NCBI GenBank assembly: GCA_964367715.1
Contig: CAYIYO010000011.1
Location: forward strand, 1-46,617
Origin: CAYIYO01 sp964367715
GTDB lineage: Bacteria; Chlamydiota; Chlamydiia; Chlamydiales; Criblamydiaceae
Length of the DNA stretch: 46,617 nt
Direction of reading: 5' to 3'
In this document: one piece after another, positions 33,487 through 41,475 of the stretch
Numbering within the stretch: position 1 is the first letter of the stretch
Layout: each line of letters starts with the position of its first letter
The notes under the pieces: generated by a model
Seen by the model: the letters and a program-made list of their open reading frames with translations, nothing else
Told to the model about the DNA's origin: nothing
Databases searched by the model: none
Translations under genes and position numbers: made by a program

Positions 33487-33597
33487 GAGCCAAGCGAATG
33501 AGCCCGTGGCTAACCGCCGCAGTCCCTTCGGGTTGTATCAGGCTCAAAGAACCGGCATCTTACAGCCTAGGTCGGAGCGAAGCGAATGAACCCGTGG
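33487..33597 (-). repeat. Dispersed repeat family B with an internal direct repeat
   Basis: GAGCCAAGCGAATGAGCCC at 33487-33505 is repeated as GAGCGAAGCGAATGAACCC at 33575-33593. Between them, read on the minus strand, 33527-33582 matches 21640-21693. The content is non-coding and resembles a composite or degenerate element. Confidence 0.65.
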
Positions 33598-33755
33598 GAA
33601 GTTTCTCCCCAAAATATTGAGCTGTAGCGTAGTGGCAAGTCAAGAAAAAGATGGTAGCGGATGCGAATATCAAGATCTTGTTAATATTTATTTTTTAGGT
33701 TTATTTATTGTTTTTATGGTAAAATGAAAATATAAAAATAAAAAGGTAAGGTTAA

Positions 33756-34775
33756 ATGACTTCTCCTCTTCCTAATACAGGCCCTTCCTCCACCTCTTCT
33801 GCTTCCTCGAGCTCGCCTATCTCCGATTTTACTTTTGACGCAGCAACGAATAAAGCAGTAAAAAAAATCACTGTTGATAGTAAAGACTACTACATCACAT
33901 TAACAGGCGTCGTAGATCAAAATGCAGCAGAAGTAAGATTCACCGAAGAAACGACAAAGGTCATTCGTCTAGCGATTGCTCATGGAGTCGGTGTTCAAGG
34001 CTCAAAAACGCAATCCATTTCTCTTACAGGTGATCAATTACAGGTCGTCAAAGAACACAAAATAAAAACTTATACAATCGTACAGCATGGTATTGAAAAG
34101 TATAGAGATGACCGTGTGGAGCACCTTCAATTAAAAGAATTTCATTATAAAATAATGAAATATATGTGGGAAGAACTAAGTAAAATAAATTTTGAAGATG
34201 ATAACGATGATGATCAAGATCAATTGAAAGAAGATAAAGAGTATTTAAATTTAATTTTTAAGATGGATTCGGGTCTTGAGCTAGATGACACAGACAAAAA
34301 ATTACTTAAAGAAATTTATGATGTATATGCAAAAGAAATTTTCGATAAATTGTTTGAACCTGAAATAGACGACTCCCAAAAAAACATTCTAGAAGAAATT
34401 GAAAAGAAAATTTATTTAAATGATGCGGATTATATTTCCAAACATTTTAAAAAAGATGAGTTTCATGAAAAAAATGAAAAATGGGAAGTGAAAAATAAAA
34501 GCTATGATAGTATCGAAGGAGCGATTAGTACAACCGAAGAATTAAAGTTAGAAAGTGCTTATACTCCTCAACTTACTCAAAAATTTATACGGTCCCCTAT
34601 CTTTGGAGAAATTCTAATCTGCGATCCTAGTAAAAAAGAACTGCTTGAATCAAAAAAAATGCCCAGCGTCGATGAGCCGATTAAATTAGAAGAACAAGAA
34701 AAAAATGTAGGTGACTTAAGCGATTGGGACGATGAGTGGGATGATTGGCAACCAACAAAAGCAAAAGATGACTAA
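33756..34775 (+). CDS. Orphan Ser-rich/acidic protein, possible secreted effector
   Basis: 339 residues, not recognised. The first 25 residues are almost only Ser, Pro, Thr and Asn with no charge (MTSPLPNTGPSSTSS), which is a common composition for chlamydial type III secretion leaders. The middle (about 130-290) is strongly acidic, predicted coiled or helical, with DDNDDDQDQ (153-161). The C-terminus ends with WDDEWDDWQPTKAKDD, a Trp/Asp-rich acidic tail. AAGGTAAGG lies a few bases before the ATG. The coding sequence is more A/T-rich than ptsI or dnaX beside it. There is no Sec signal peptide or membrane segment. An effector role is inference from composition. Confidence 0.65.
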   Translation: MTSPLPNTGPSSTSSASSSSPISDFTFDAATNKAVKKITVDSKDYYITLTGVVDQNAAEVRFTEETTKVIRLAIAHGVGVQGSKTQSISLTGDQLQVVKEHKIKTYTIVQHGIEKYRDDRVEHLQLKEFHYKIMKYMWEELSKINFEDDNDDDQDQLKEDKEYLNLIFKMDSGLELDDTDKKLLKEIYDVYAKEIFDKLFEPEIDDSQKNILEEIEKKIYLNDADYISKHFKKDEFHEKNEKWEVKNKSYDSIEGAISTTEELKLESAYTPQLTQKFIRSPIFGEILICDPSKKELLESKKMPSVDEPIKLEEQEKNVGDLSDWDDEWDDWQPTKAKDD

Positions 34776-34777
34776 GA

Positions 34778-34806
34778 AAGTTGCGACAATAAAATCGTCG
34801 CAACTT
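34778..34806. terminator. Hairpin between two convergent genes
   Basis: A perfect 10-bp stem (AAGTTGCGAC at 34778-34787, partner 34797-34806) lies between the ends of the 33756 gene and ybaB, which face each other. The stem is G/C-rich enough to stop polymerase, but neither side has a clean T-run, so it may stop transcripts partially or protect 3' ends. Confidence 0.55.
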
Positions 34807-34833
34807 CATAATGAAAAAAAATAATGATTGTGA

Positions 34834-35166
34834 TTAGAATCCGGGGAATCCGCCCATTCCTGGTAGTCCACCCATTCCTGGCGGAAGCTGAGGCATCCCT
34901 TTGCTAGATTCTTTTTGTAACTTTGTGAGAGCGTCGTGGTAAGCGGCTTTGATTAAGTCTTGTAGTCCATCGATATCTTCAGGATCCACACATTCTGGCT
35001 TAATGGTCAACTTTTTCATTTTATTGTCACCATCAAGAACAAGTGTCACTAACCCATTTCCAGCTGTTCCTTCGACTTCCATCTCTTTCATCTTATCTTG
35101 CATTTGCATGAACTGATCTTGCAGCATCTTTGCTTGTTTTTTCTTTTTTGCAAATCCTGTTCCCAT
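34834..35166 (-). CDS. ybaB: YbaB/EbfC nucleoid-associated protein
   Basis: Small DNA-binding protein, encoded beside dnaX in most bacteria, including Chlamydia (CT335). 110 residues from ATG 35166, which follows GAGAGGA; a TTG five codons upstream is rejected because it begins inside that ribosome site. The N-terminal basic helical part (KKKKQAKMLQDQFMQMQDKM) and the core ending VDPEDIDGLQDLIKAAYHDA are typical. The C-terminus is an unusual Gly/Pro/Met-rich tail (PPGMGGLPGMGGFPGF). The gap to dnaX is 31 bases. Confidence 0.92.
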   Translation of the reverse strand: MGTGFAKKKKQAKMLQDQFMQMQDKMKEMEVEGTAGNGLVTLVLDGDNKMKKLTIKPECVDPEDIDGLQDLIKAAYHDALTKLQKESSKGMPQLPPGMGGLPGMGGFPGF

Positions 35167-35197
35167 AGAAATTCCTCTCAATATTTTTTATTAATGC

Positions 35198-36823
35198 TTA
35201 ATTTTTTTGTGGCCGCTGCTGCACTTTCTGTACACGTCCTTCCAACTCCACTGCAGCAAATTGCATCAACGTGTCATATTGTGCTTGGATCACAGGCAAA
35301 ATTGGGGTGGTGGGTGGGGAGGCTGGAACAGGAGCTGACGTCGCTTTTGGTGCCGTTTTCGTTTGTGCAACGGGACGCACTGCAACGATTTCCGAATCCT
35401 TTGGAGTTGGATCGATGGTAATCGATGAAGGTGGTACTGGCCGAGGGTCAACTTTCTGTTGCTGCGGTTGAGGAGTCGGGGCAATAGGCGCTTGAACGAC
35501 AGGAGCCACGGCAATAGGTGCAGGTCGATCGGGAATTACAGGCGCAGCTGAAGGAGCGACGGGTGTCGTTACGACATACGACGCAGGTGTTGGTGGTGAC
35601 GAAGGGGTTGCCACGGCAATAGCGGGTGCAGGCGTCCCTATCGTTGTTCCGGCAGGGGAGCTGGGCCCTCTCATCACTGCCTGTTCTAGTTCTACTAAGC
35701 GGCGAACAAGGACCTCTATCGGAATGCGGCGATGGCTGCGTAGGATGTGGAGAAGGATCGCTTCCAATGCAATGCGTCCAGAAGGCATAAGGCGAATTTG
35801 CGTGTGCATTTCGACGAGGTAGTCGATCAAATTCATGCACTGTTCTTGTCCATAGCTCTCTGCGGAAGCTGCATAGGCGGTGCGTTCTGTTGCTGTGAGT
35901 GATAGGTAAGACGCCTCTTTTCCTCCAATCTTTACCAATAGTAGAGTGCGCATGTGGTCGATGAGCATCTCAATGAAGTGCGGAATGTCCTTTCCCTGCA
36001 AATAAATAGCGGCGGCAATGTCAAATGCAGCAGCAAGATGTCCTTCTTTTCCTGCTTTATCCAATGCAAAAAGGCTATCGCGGGAAACAACGCCTAACGC
36101 TGACGAGACAATTTCTTGCGTGAGTTTTCCATCATGAAAAGAGAGAAGTTGGTCAAGAATAGACTCCGCATCACGCAGTCCGCCTTCCGCACGCATTGCA
36201 ATGAGGCGCAATGCCTCTTCTTCCGCCTCATGTCCTAAATCGTCCAAAATTTCTTTCAGCTTTTTCGTAATCTGTTCGGTCGTGATGCGATTAAGGTTAA
36301 AACGCTGGCAACGGCTCAATATGGTAGGCAGTACTTTATGCGGCTCTGTTGTCGCAAAGAAAAATTTTACATTTTGTGGCGGCTCTTCCAATGTTTTCAA
36401 AAGGGCATTAAACGCTTCTTTTGTTAACATATGGACTTCGTCAATGATGTAAACTTTATATCCACCGGAAGAGGTGGAGTAACCGACCGTTTCATTGATT
36501 TGTCGAATGTCATCAATTCCACGATGGGAAGCACCATCGATCTCAAGCACATCTAAAGAGGTGCCATTTGTAATCTCTCGACAAGAAGAACATGCATTGC
36601 AGGGTTCGAAGTCCGGGGATAGTGATTTACAATTAAGCGCTTTGGAGAAAATGCGGGCAAGTGTCGTTTTTCCCGTTCCGCGTGGTCCTGAAAACAGGTA
36701 CGCATGAGCAAGGCGCTCATTTTTAATGGCATTTTTTAAGGTGGTGACTGTCGGTTCTTGTCCGATCACTTCAAGGAATGTTTGGGGACGATACCGGCGC
36801 GCTAGGACTTGATATTTTTTCAT
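35198..36823 (-). CDS. dnaX: DNA polymerase III subunit gamma/tau
   Basis: Clamp-loader ATPase. 541 residues. Walker A is GPRGTGKT (46-53), with zinc ligands Cys65, Cys75, Cys78 and Cys81 in the DFEPCNACSSC region, and Walker B VYIIDEVHML. The AAA+ and collar domains end near 370. The C-terminal part (about 370-500) is a very Pro/Ala-rich linker of low complexity, followed by a short tail. I see no A AAA AAG slippery heptamer in the body of the gene, so a separate gamma form by frameshifting is not supported. The start overlaps the galE stop by one base (TAATG), and ybaB follows. Confidence 0.95.
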   Translation of the reverse strand: MKKYQVLARRYRPQTFLEVIGQEPTVTTLKNAIKNERLAHAYLFSGPRGTGKTTLARIFSKALNCKSLSPDFEPCNACSSCREITNGTSLDVLEIDGASHRGIDDIRQINETVGYSTSSGGYKVYIIDEVHMLTKEAFNALLKTLEEPPQNVKFFFATTEPHKVLPTILSRCQRFNLNRITTEQITKKLKEILDDLGHEAEEEALRLIAMRAEGGLRDAESILDQLLSFHDGKLTQEIVSSALGVVSRDSLFALDKAGKEGHLAAAFDIAAAIYLQGKDIPHFIEMLIDHMRTLLLVKIGGKEASYLSLTATERTAYAASAESYGQEQCMNLIDYLVEMHTQIRLMPSGRIALEAILLHILRSHRRIPIEVLVRRLVELEQAVMRGPSSPAGTTIGTPAPAIAVATPSSPPTPASYVVTTPVAPSAAPVIPDRPAPIAVAPVVQAPIAPTPQPQQQKVDPRPVPPSSITIDPTPKDSEIVAVRPVAQTKTAPKATSAPVPASPPTTPILPVIQAQYDTLMQFAAVELEGRVQKVQQRPQKN

Positions 36824-37809
36824 TAAAAGAGTGCCTCGTTAACTTTAATTACATTCCAATGGTCTCGTACAATGACATCTAGTTCAGGATAAATCGGCTT
36901 CCACTTCAAGACGATTTTTGCTTTATCAGACGCTGCGAGGAGTGTGGGTGGATCCCCCGCACGTCGAGGTCCTTCCTCAATAGAAAGAGATTTTCCGGTG
37001 ACTCGATTGATCGATTCAAGGACCTCGCGCACAGAAAATCCCCGTCCATTTCCAAGATTATAATAGGTTGTCTGTTTATCCGTAAACAACTCTTCCATTG
37101 CTAAAAGATGGGCCGTTGCCAAATCGTGTAAATGGATATAGTCGCGAACTCCTGTGCCATCCAACGTGGGGTAGTCGGTTCCAAAAATAGTAATCGATCT
37201 TCCTTTCAATAGGCTTTTAAGGGCGACGGGAATTAAATTGGATTCTTTATTTTTAAAATATTTTATTTCTCCTGTAGGATCTCCACCCGCCGCATTAAAA
37301 TAGCGTAAGCAGCAGAAACGAAGCCCATACGCGTGATGGTAGTCGCGCAAAATGGATTCCACCATTCGTTTGCTTTCTCCGTAAGGGTTGATAGGGGATT
37401 GAGGATGCTTCTCATCCATCGGAGTGACTAATGGAATCCCAAAGATAGCGGCCGTGGAAGAAAAGATGAAGGTGTTTACCCCGTGCCGGACCATTGCATC
37501 CAATAAGGTTAATGTATTCGCTGTGTTGTTTTGATAGTATTTGGCCGGTGCACTGACCGATTCCCCAACATCAGTAAATGCAGCAAAGTGCATAACGGCA
37601 TCAAAGCGATGGGCTGTAAAAAGCACATTTAGCCCTTCCACATGCCCCATGTCTGTTTCTACAAAAAGTCCGCGAGTCACTGCACGGCGATCTCCCATCG
37701 AAAGGTTGTCCATCACAACAGTTTCATAACCCGAATCGTCAAGTAATTTGTTGACGTAGGATCCGATATATCCCGCCCCGCCTACAACAAGAATCTTTTT
37801 TTTTGCCAT
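36823..37809 (-). CDS. galE: UDP-glucose 4-epimerase
   Basis: NAD-dependent interconversion of UDP-glucose and UDP-galactose, giving sugar for surface glycans. 328 residues. The nucleotide motif GGAGYIGSYV is at 10-19 (GxxGxxG). The catalytic pair is Tyr143 and Lys147 (PINPYGESKRM), with Ser118/Thr119 in FIFSSTAAIFG. LRYFNAAGGDPTGEI and the C-terminal RRAGDPPTLLAASDKA are typical of GalE. It could also act on N-acetyl forms, since the family is variable. It is directly upstream of dnaX, overlapping by one base, which is an unusual coupling of carbohydrate and replication genes. Confidence 0.93.
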   Translation of the reverse strand: MAKKKILVVGGAGYIGSYVNKLLDDSGYETVVMDNLSMGDRRAVTRGLFVETDMGHVEGLNVLFTAHRFDAVMHFAAFTDVGESVSAPAKYYQNNTANTLTLLDAMVRHGVNTFIFSSTAAIFGIPLVTPMDEKHPQSPINPYGESKRMVESILRDYHHAYGLRFCCLRYFNAAGGDPTGEIKYFKNKESNLIPVALKSLLKGRSITIFGTDYPTLDGTGVRDYIHLHDLATAHLLAMEELFTDKQTTYYNLGNGRGFSVREVLESINRVTGKSLSIEEGPRRAGDPPTLLAASDKAKIVLKWKPIYPELDVIVRDHWNVIKVNEALF

Positions 37810-37879
37810 GTAGAAGCATCCCAGAGAGTTAATTTTCTAAATTATCGATGGAAAAGCATTCTTTTGCAAGAAAATGTGT

Positions 37880-38353
37880 CTAGTTGTAAAGCCAAATCCA
37901 CGCGTTCAAATATGTCGCAAAAAAGACCCAAAAAAGGTAAGGAACAAGAAGCCATCCGGCAAGAGATGAACTTTTTTTGAAGAAATAAATCGTAAGCAAA
38001 ATTGCAATATTAAGCCCAATAATATCGACCAATCCTAAAAAAGGACTGCGTAAAGTAAAAAAAAGATAACTCCAAATAAAATTTAGAAAAAGTTGTACTC
38101 CAAAAATAAAGTAGGAAAAAAATGCAGCGCGTTTTTTCCAAACAAGCGCGAGGGCAACCCCCATCATCACATATAGAATCGGCCAAACAACAGGGAAAAT
38201 CCACTCAGGGGGCGTGAGATGAGGTTTGTTAAGTGTTGGATACCAATCATTTATCGATTGATCAGTAAAAAACCTTCCAATCACTGCAACAAGGAGACAG
38301 CCTCCAATTGAAAGGGCATATTGCATTTTTGATGGCCAGGTTTGTCTTTCCAT
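37880..38353 (-). CDS. tspO: TspO/MBR family membrane protein
   Basis: Five-helix membrane protein binding tetrapyrroles and sterol-like ligands; in bacteria linked to oxidative stress and porphyrin handling. 157 residues from the ATG at 38353, preceded by AAGGA; a longer frame to 38434 has no such site. The conserved first loop is present as DWYPTLNKPHLTPPEWIFPV then VWPILYVMMG, and the C-terminal part has WLLVPYLFWVFFATYLNAWI, the family WxxYxxxLN region. It is divergent from the PgpH-like gene across a 149-base gap. The gene is not usual in Chlamydia, so it may be retained from an environmental ancestor or acquired. Confidence 0.92.
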   Translation of the reverse strand: MERQTWPSKMQYALSIGGCLLVAVIGRFFTDQSINDWYPTLNKPHLTPPEWIFPVVWPILYVMMGVALALVWKKRAAFFSYFIFGVQLFLNFIWSYLFFTLRSPFLGLVDIIGLNIAILLTIYFFKKSSSLAGWLLVPYLFWVFFATYLNAWIWLYN

Positions 38354-38502
38354 TGGTTCCTTAATTGAATTCAAATCGACTGCTTTATTCCCTATAGAAC
38401 ATCTCTTTTTTAATGAAAAGTAAAAAAATAACATTTACTCCGTAGTCATAATAAGGGGAATTTGGTATTATCAGGTTTTATTACTTGGTGAGAGGGTCAC
38501 CT

Positions 38503-40677
38503 ATGAACGACAGAGCCAATGAGCTCAAAAATGATACCGAGTTAAAATTTTCAAGAGAGCAAGGCTTCTTCGATAAAAGCAATGGAGTCCGGTGGCTCAT
38601 TGCCGCATTTTTTATGCTCTCCCTTTTTCTCTTTCTTCATTTTAGAGAAGTGCCCGGCGAAACTCTCGAAATTAACACCATCGCCCCCCGCTACATCGTC
38701 ACACAAGTCGACTTCGATTTCCTAGACGAAGAAGCAACCATCATTGTTAAACAAGAAGCCGTTCAAGACATCGGCAGAATTTTCGGAATCTCAGAAAAAG
38801 AAATCCATAAACGCCGCACAGAATTCGAAGACTACATTTCTCACGATCAAAGCTGGCGAAATGAAAAAAATCCAATTTCACTAGAAGAACTCTATCGAGG
38901 CGTCTCCGCCCTAGACAAAGTAATGGTCGCCACCCGCTTCTCCGATCCCCGCACCCTCCTGAAACTAGAAGAAGTGGGAATCAGTATCGAAAATTACCTT
39001 ATCTATACTCCCGCGGACGTCGCCAAACCACAAGTTTTTCCTCAGCAAATATGGAACACGTTTGCCGATGAAGCCCTGCCCAATGCTAAAATCACCGAGG
39101 ATGCCCGCAAGCTGATTCTCGGTTTCTTCAGCACAAAAAGCTGGATAATGGAAGAAGATATTCCTGCTCAACGCAATCTGCGCCGCACCGTTCAAGAAGC
39201 CATTCCCGATCGCTTCACTCATATAAGTGCAGGGGGGCGCATCATAGACAAAGGGGATAAAGTCACTGGCCGCAACATCGCGATGATGGAAGCAATGGGA
39301 AAAGCTGTTGGAGACAAACGCAATCTCGGGCATCCGCTCACTCTCCTCGGTAGCTTTATTATGACGCTTCTGCTCACCTCCATCTGCTACGCCTACCTCC
39401 ATGTGAATAATCCAGTCATCTTGCATTCGAATCGAAAACTTTTTCTTGTCGTGACCATTGTTGTCCTGACCCTTATCCTTTCAAAAGCAACCGAAGTCCT
39501 CCTGCTCTCTACCGGTGGCAACCTAATTGAAAAAATTCGTTACCCTGTGTTCATTCCATTTGCCGCAATTTTACTCGCCAGCTTAATGAATGCACACATC
39601 GCGACGTTTGCCTGCGGATTCTTAGTGATCGTCGAAGCCATGACACTCTCTTTCGACACATCCGGCTTTATGATCATTAACCTTGCCGCCGCACTGGTCA
39701 CGATCCTTAATATTCGGTCCCTAAAAAAACGCAAGGATATCTTCATCGTTTGCGGAAAAGCATGGATCTGCTGCGTCCTTGTCGTCTTCTCCCTTAATTT
39801 CTATAACGGAACGTTCTGGAGTATTGAATTGGCACGCGATATCCTCAGCACAGGAATTTACATGCTCCTAACAGGAGTCCTTGTCGTAGGCCTTCTTCCT
39901 CTCTTTGAATCGGCATTTGGAATCATGACGGATGTCACTTTAATGGAGTACATGGATCCCAATAACGATCTTTTACGCCGCTTAAGTATTGAAGCACCCG
40001 GAACCTATCAGCATTCTGTCGTCGTTGGCAATCTCTCAGAAGCCGTCGCCCTTTCCATTGGCGCAAATGGTCTCTTTTGTCGGGTATCGACCCTTTACCA
40101 TGACATTGGTAAAATGATCACCCCACAGTATTTCACGGAAAATCAACAACCCGGAATGAATATTCACCAATTGCTTACTCCGATGGAGTCCGCACAAGTC
40201 ATCATGGCACACGTCAGCGAAGGCGTCTCCATTGCCAGAAAAGCAGGGCTCCCTGAACAATTTATCGATATCATCAAAGAACATCACGGCACTACCCTAG
40301 TCTACTATTTTTACATGAAACAGGTAGAGAAAATGGGGGGCGATAAAAGCGCCGTCGACGAACGTGAGTTCCGTTATGCCGGACCAAAGCCGCGCAGCAA
40401 AGAATCGGTAATTATTATGATTACCGACACGGTAGAAGCAGCCTCCCGCTCATTGGACACTCTCAATGAACAAACCGTAGGCGAACTCGCTACCCGCCTA
40501 ATTAAAGAAAAAGCCGATGATGGCCAATTCGACGAATGTCTCCTCACCTTCGAAGAACTTGCAATCGTGAAACACACTCTCGTAAAAACTCTCTGTGCCT
40601 TTGCGCATTCTCGCGTTAAATACCCTCAACGTCAGAAGGATCCTACGATAAAAGCTCGAGACCTCTATGACAGTTAA
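38503..40677 (+). CDS. 7TM-HD family phosphodiesterase (PgpH-like, c-di-AMP hydrolase)
   Basis: 724 residues from ATG 38503, preceded by GAGAGG. One N-terminal membrane helix (about 28-47) is followed by an extracytoplasmic domain to about 275, then about seven membrane helices (280-475) and a cytoplasmic HD domain. The HD metal motif is RVSTLYHDIGKM with His533/Asp534, preceded by GTYQHSVVVGNLSEA and followed by IIKEHHGTTLVYYFY. The architecture equals PgpH, which hydrolyses c-di-AMP. Chlamydiae make c-di-AMP, so it probably ends that signal; the substrate is inferred from the family. The stop overlaps the next gene by 11 bases. Confidence 0.9.
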   Translation: MNDRANELKNDTELKFSREQGFFDKSNGVRWLIAAFFMLSLFLFLHFREVPGETLEINTIAPRYIVTQVDFDFLDEEATIIVKQEAVQDIGRIFGISEKEIHKRRTEFEDYISHDQSWRNEKNPISLEELYRGVSALDKVMVATRFSDPRTLLKLEEVGISIENYLIYTPADVAKPQVFPQQIWNTFADEALPNAKITEDARKLILGFFSTKSWIMEEDIPAQRNLRRTVQEAIPDRFTHISAGGRIIDKGDKVTGRNIAMMEAMGKAVGDKRNLGHPLTLLGSFIMTLLLTSICYAYLHVNNPVILHSNRKLFLVVTIVVLTLILSKATEVLLLSTGGNLIEKIRYPVFIPFAAILLASLMNAHIATFACGFLVIVEAMTLSFDTSGFMIINLAAALVTILNIRSLKKRKDIFIVCGKAWICCVLVVFSLNFYNGTFWSIELARDILSTGIYMLLTGVLVVGLLPLFESAFGIMTDVTLMEYMDPNNDLLRRLSIEAPGTYQHSVVVGNLSEAVALSIGANGLFCRVSTLYHDIGKMITPQYFTENQQPGMNIHQLLTPMESAQVIMAHVSEGVSIARKAGLPEQFIDIIKEHHGTTLVYYFYMKQVEKMGGDKSAVDEREFRYAGPKPRSKESVIIMITDTVEAASRSLDTLNEQTVGELATRLIKEKADDGQFDECLLTFEELAIVKHTLVKTLCAFAHSRVKYPQRQKDPTIKARDLYDS

Positions 40678-41467
40678 AAAATCTCCGTCGTTTTCTCGCG
40701 CTCTTGTCACAGGTGCCAGCAGCGGCATCGGCACAGCAATGAGTCGTTTGCTCGCTAAAAAAGGCATCTCTCTCATTCTAACAGGAAGAAATCAAGAACA
40801 ACTTCACTCCCTCGCAACAGAACTTTCCACTCTCGTCCCCGTGGAAATTATCGTTGCCGACTTAACAAAAACAGGGGAGCGATTCGTCCTTATCAATACA
40901 ATTAGAGAGCAGGCACCCGACCTCGTCATTAATAACGCTGGATTCGGTCTCTACGGAAAAGCAACGGACACTCCGATCGAACAACAATTGCAAATGATCG
41001 ATCTCAACGCCCGCACCGCTTTTGAAATCACTCTCGAAGCCGCAAACGCACTGAAGCAAAAACAGCGACATGGAGTCATCCTTAACGTCTCCTCGATAGC
41101 AGGATTCTACACGTTCCCTTATATGGCCGCCTACGCCGCCTCAAAAGCATTCATCACTAATGTTTCTCAAGCATTAGATGAGGAGATGCGAGAATCAGGG
41201 ATCCGTATCCTTGCCTCCTGTCCCGGCATGGTCGATACAAATTTTGCAAAAAGAGCCGGAGGAAAACACTCAACTTCTCCTTCTTTCTTAGTCATGTCCC
41301 CAGAGTACGCAGCAGAAGAAATGTGGAAACAGATTATCAGACGCAAATCATTGCATTTATTTTCTAACATCTACCGCTGGTTGACTTTTTGGATCACTCC
41401 ACTACTCCCCAAAAAATGGGTCATGAAAATACTAAAAAATAACATTAAAAGCCGCACAACAAAGTAA
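40667..41467 (+). CDS. Short-chain dehydrogenase/reductase
   Basis: 266 residues, classical SDR. The cofactor motif is VTGASSGIG (14-22), NNAGFGLYG at 89-97, catalytic Ser142/143 (NVSSIAGF), Tyr156 and Lys160 (AAYAASKAF). A C-terminal hydrophobic stretch (about 235-255) suggests possible membrane association. The substrate cannot be deduced; similar proteins are often annotated as DltE- or YqjQ-like oxidoreductases. Its start lies inside the end of the PgpH-like gene, and a DEAD-box gene follows after 8 bases, so the three are co-transcribed. Confidence 0.88.
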   Translation: MTVKKSPSFSRALVTGASSGIGTAMSRLLAKKGISLILTGRNQEQLHSLATELSTLVPVEIIVADLTKTGERFVLINTIREQAPDLVINNAGFGLYGKATDTPIEQQLQMIDLNARTAFEITLEAANALKQKQRHGVILNVSSIAGFYTFPYMAAYAASKAFITNVSQALDEEMRESGIRILASCPGMVDTNFAKRAGGKHSTSPSFLVMSPEYAAEEMWKQIIRRKSLHLFSNIYRWLTFWITPLLPKKWVMKILKNNIKSRTTK

Positions 41468-41475
41468 AAAAACAT

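Larger units (their letters stand above)
33372..33755. other. 384-base gene-free stretch after ptsI
   Basis: Contains an intrinsic terminator for ptsI (33406-33433), repeated sequence of family B and an internal direct repeat (33487-33597), and an A/T-rich promoter-like stretch before the gene at 33756. A piece resembling a tRNA D arm near 33447 has no cloverleaf. I see no gene. Confidence 0.7.

Noticed and set aside
33395..33589. 64-codon open frame after ptsI
   Set aside because: It starts before the ptsI terminator hairpin and runs through repeat DNA; there is no ribosome site and no protein-like composition.
35198..36823. Programmed frameshift in dnaX to make a shorter gamma subunit
   Set aside because: No A AAA AAG heptamer lies in the gene body; the only long A-run is at the last codons, where a shift would change little.
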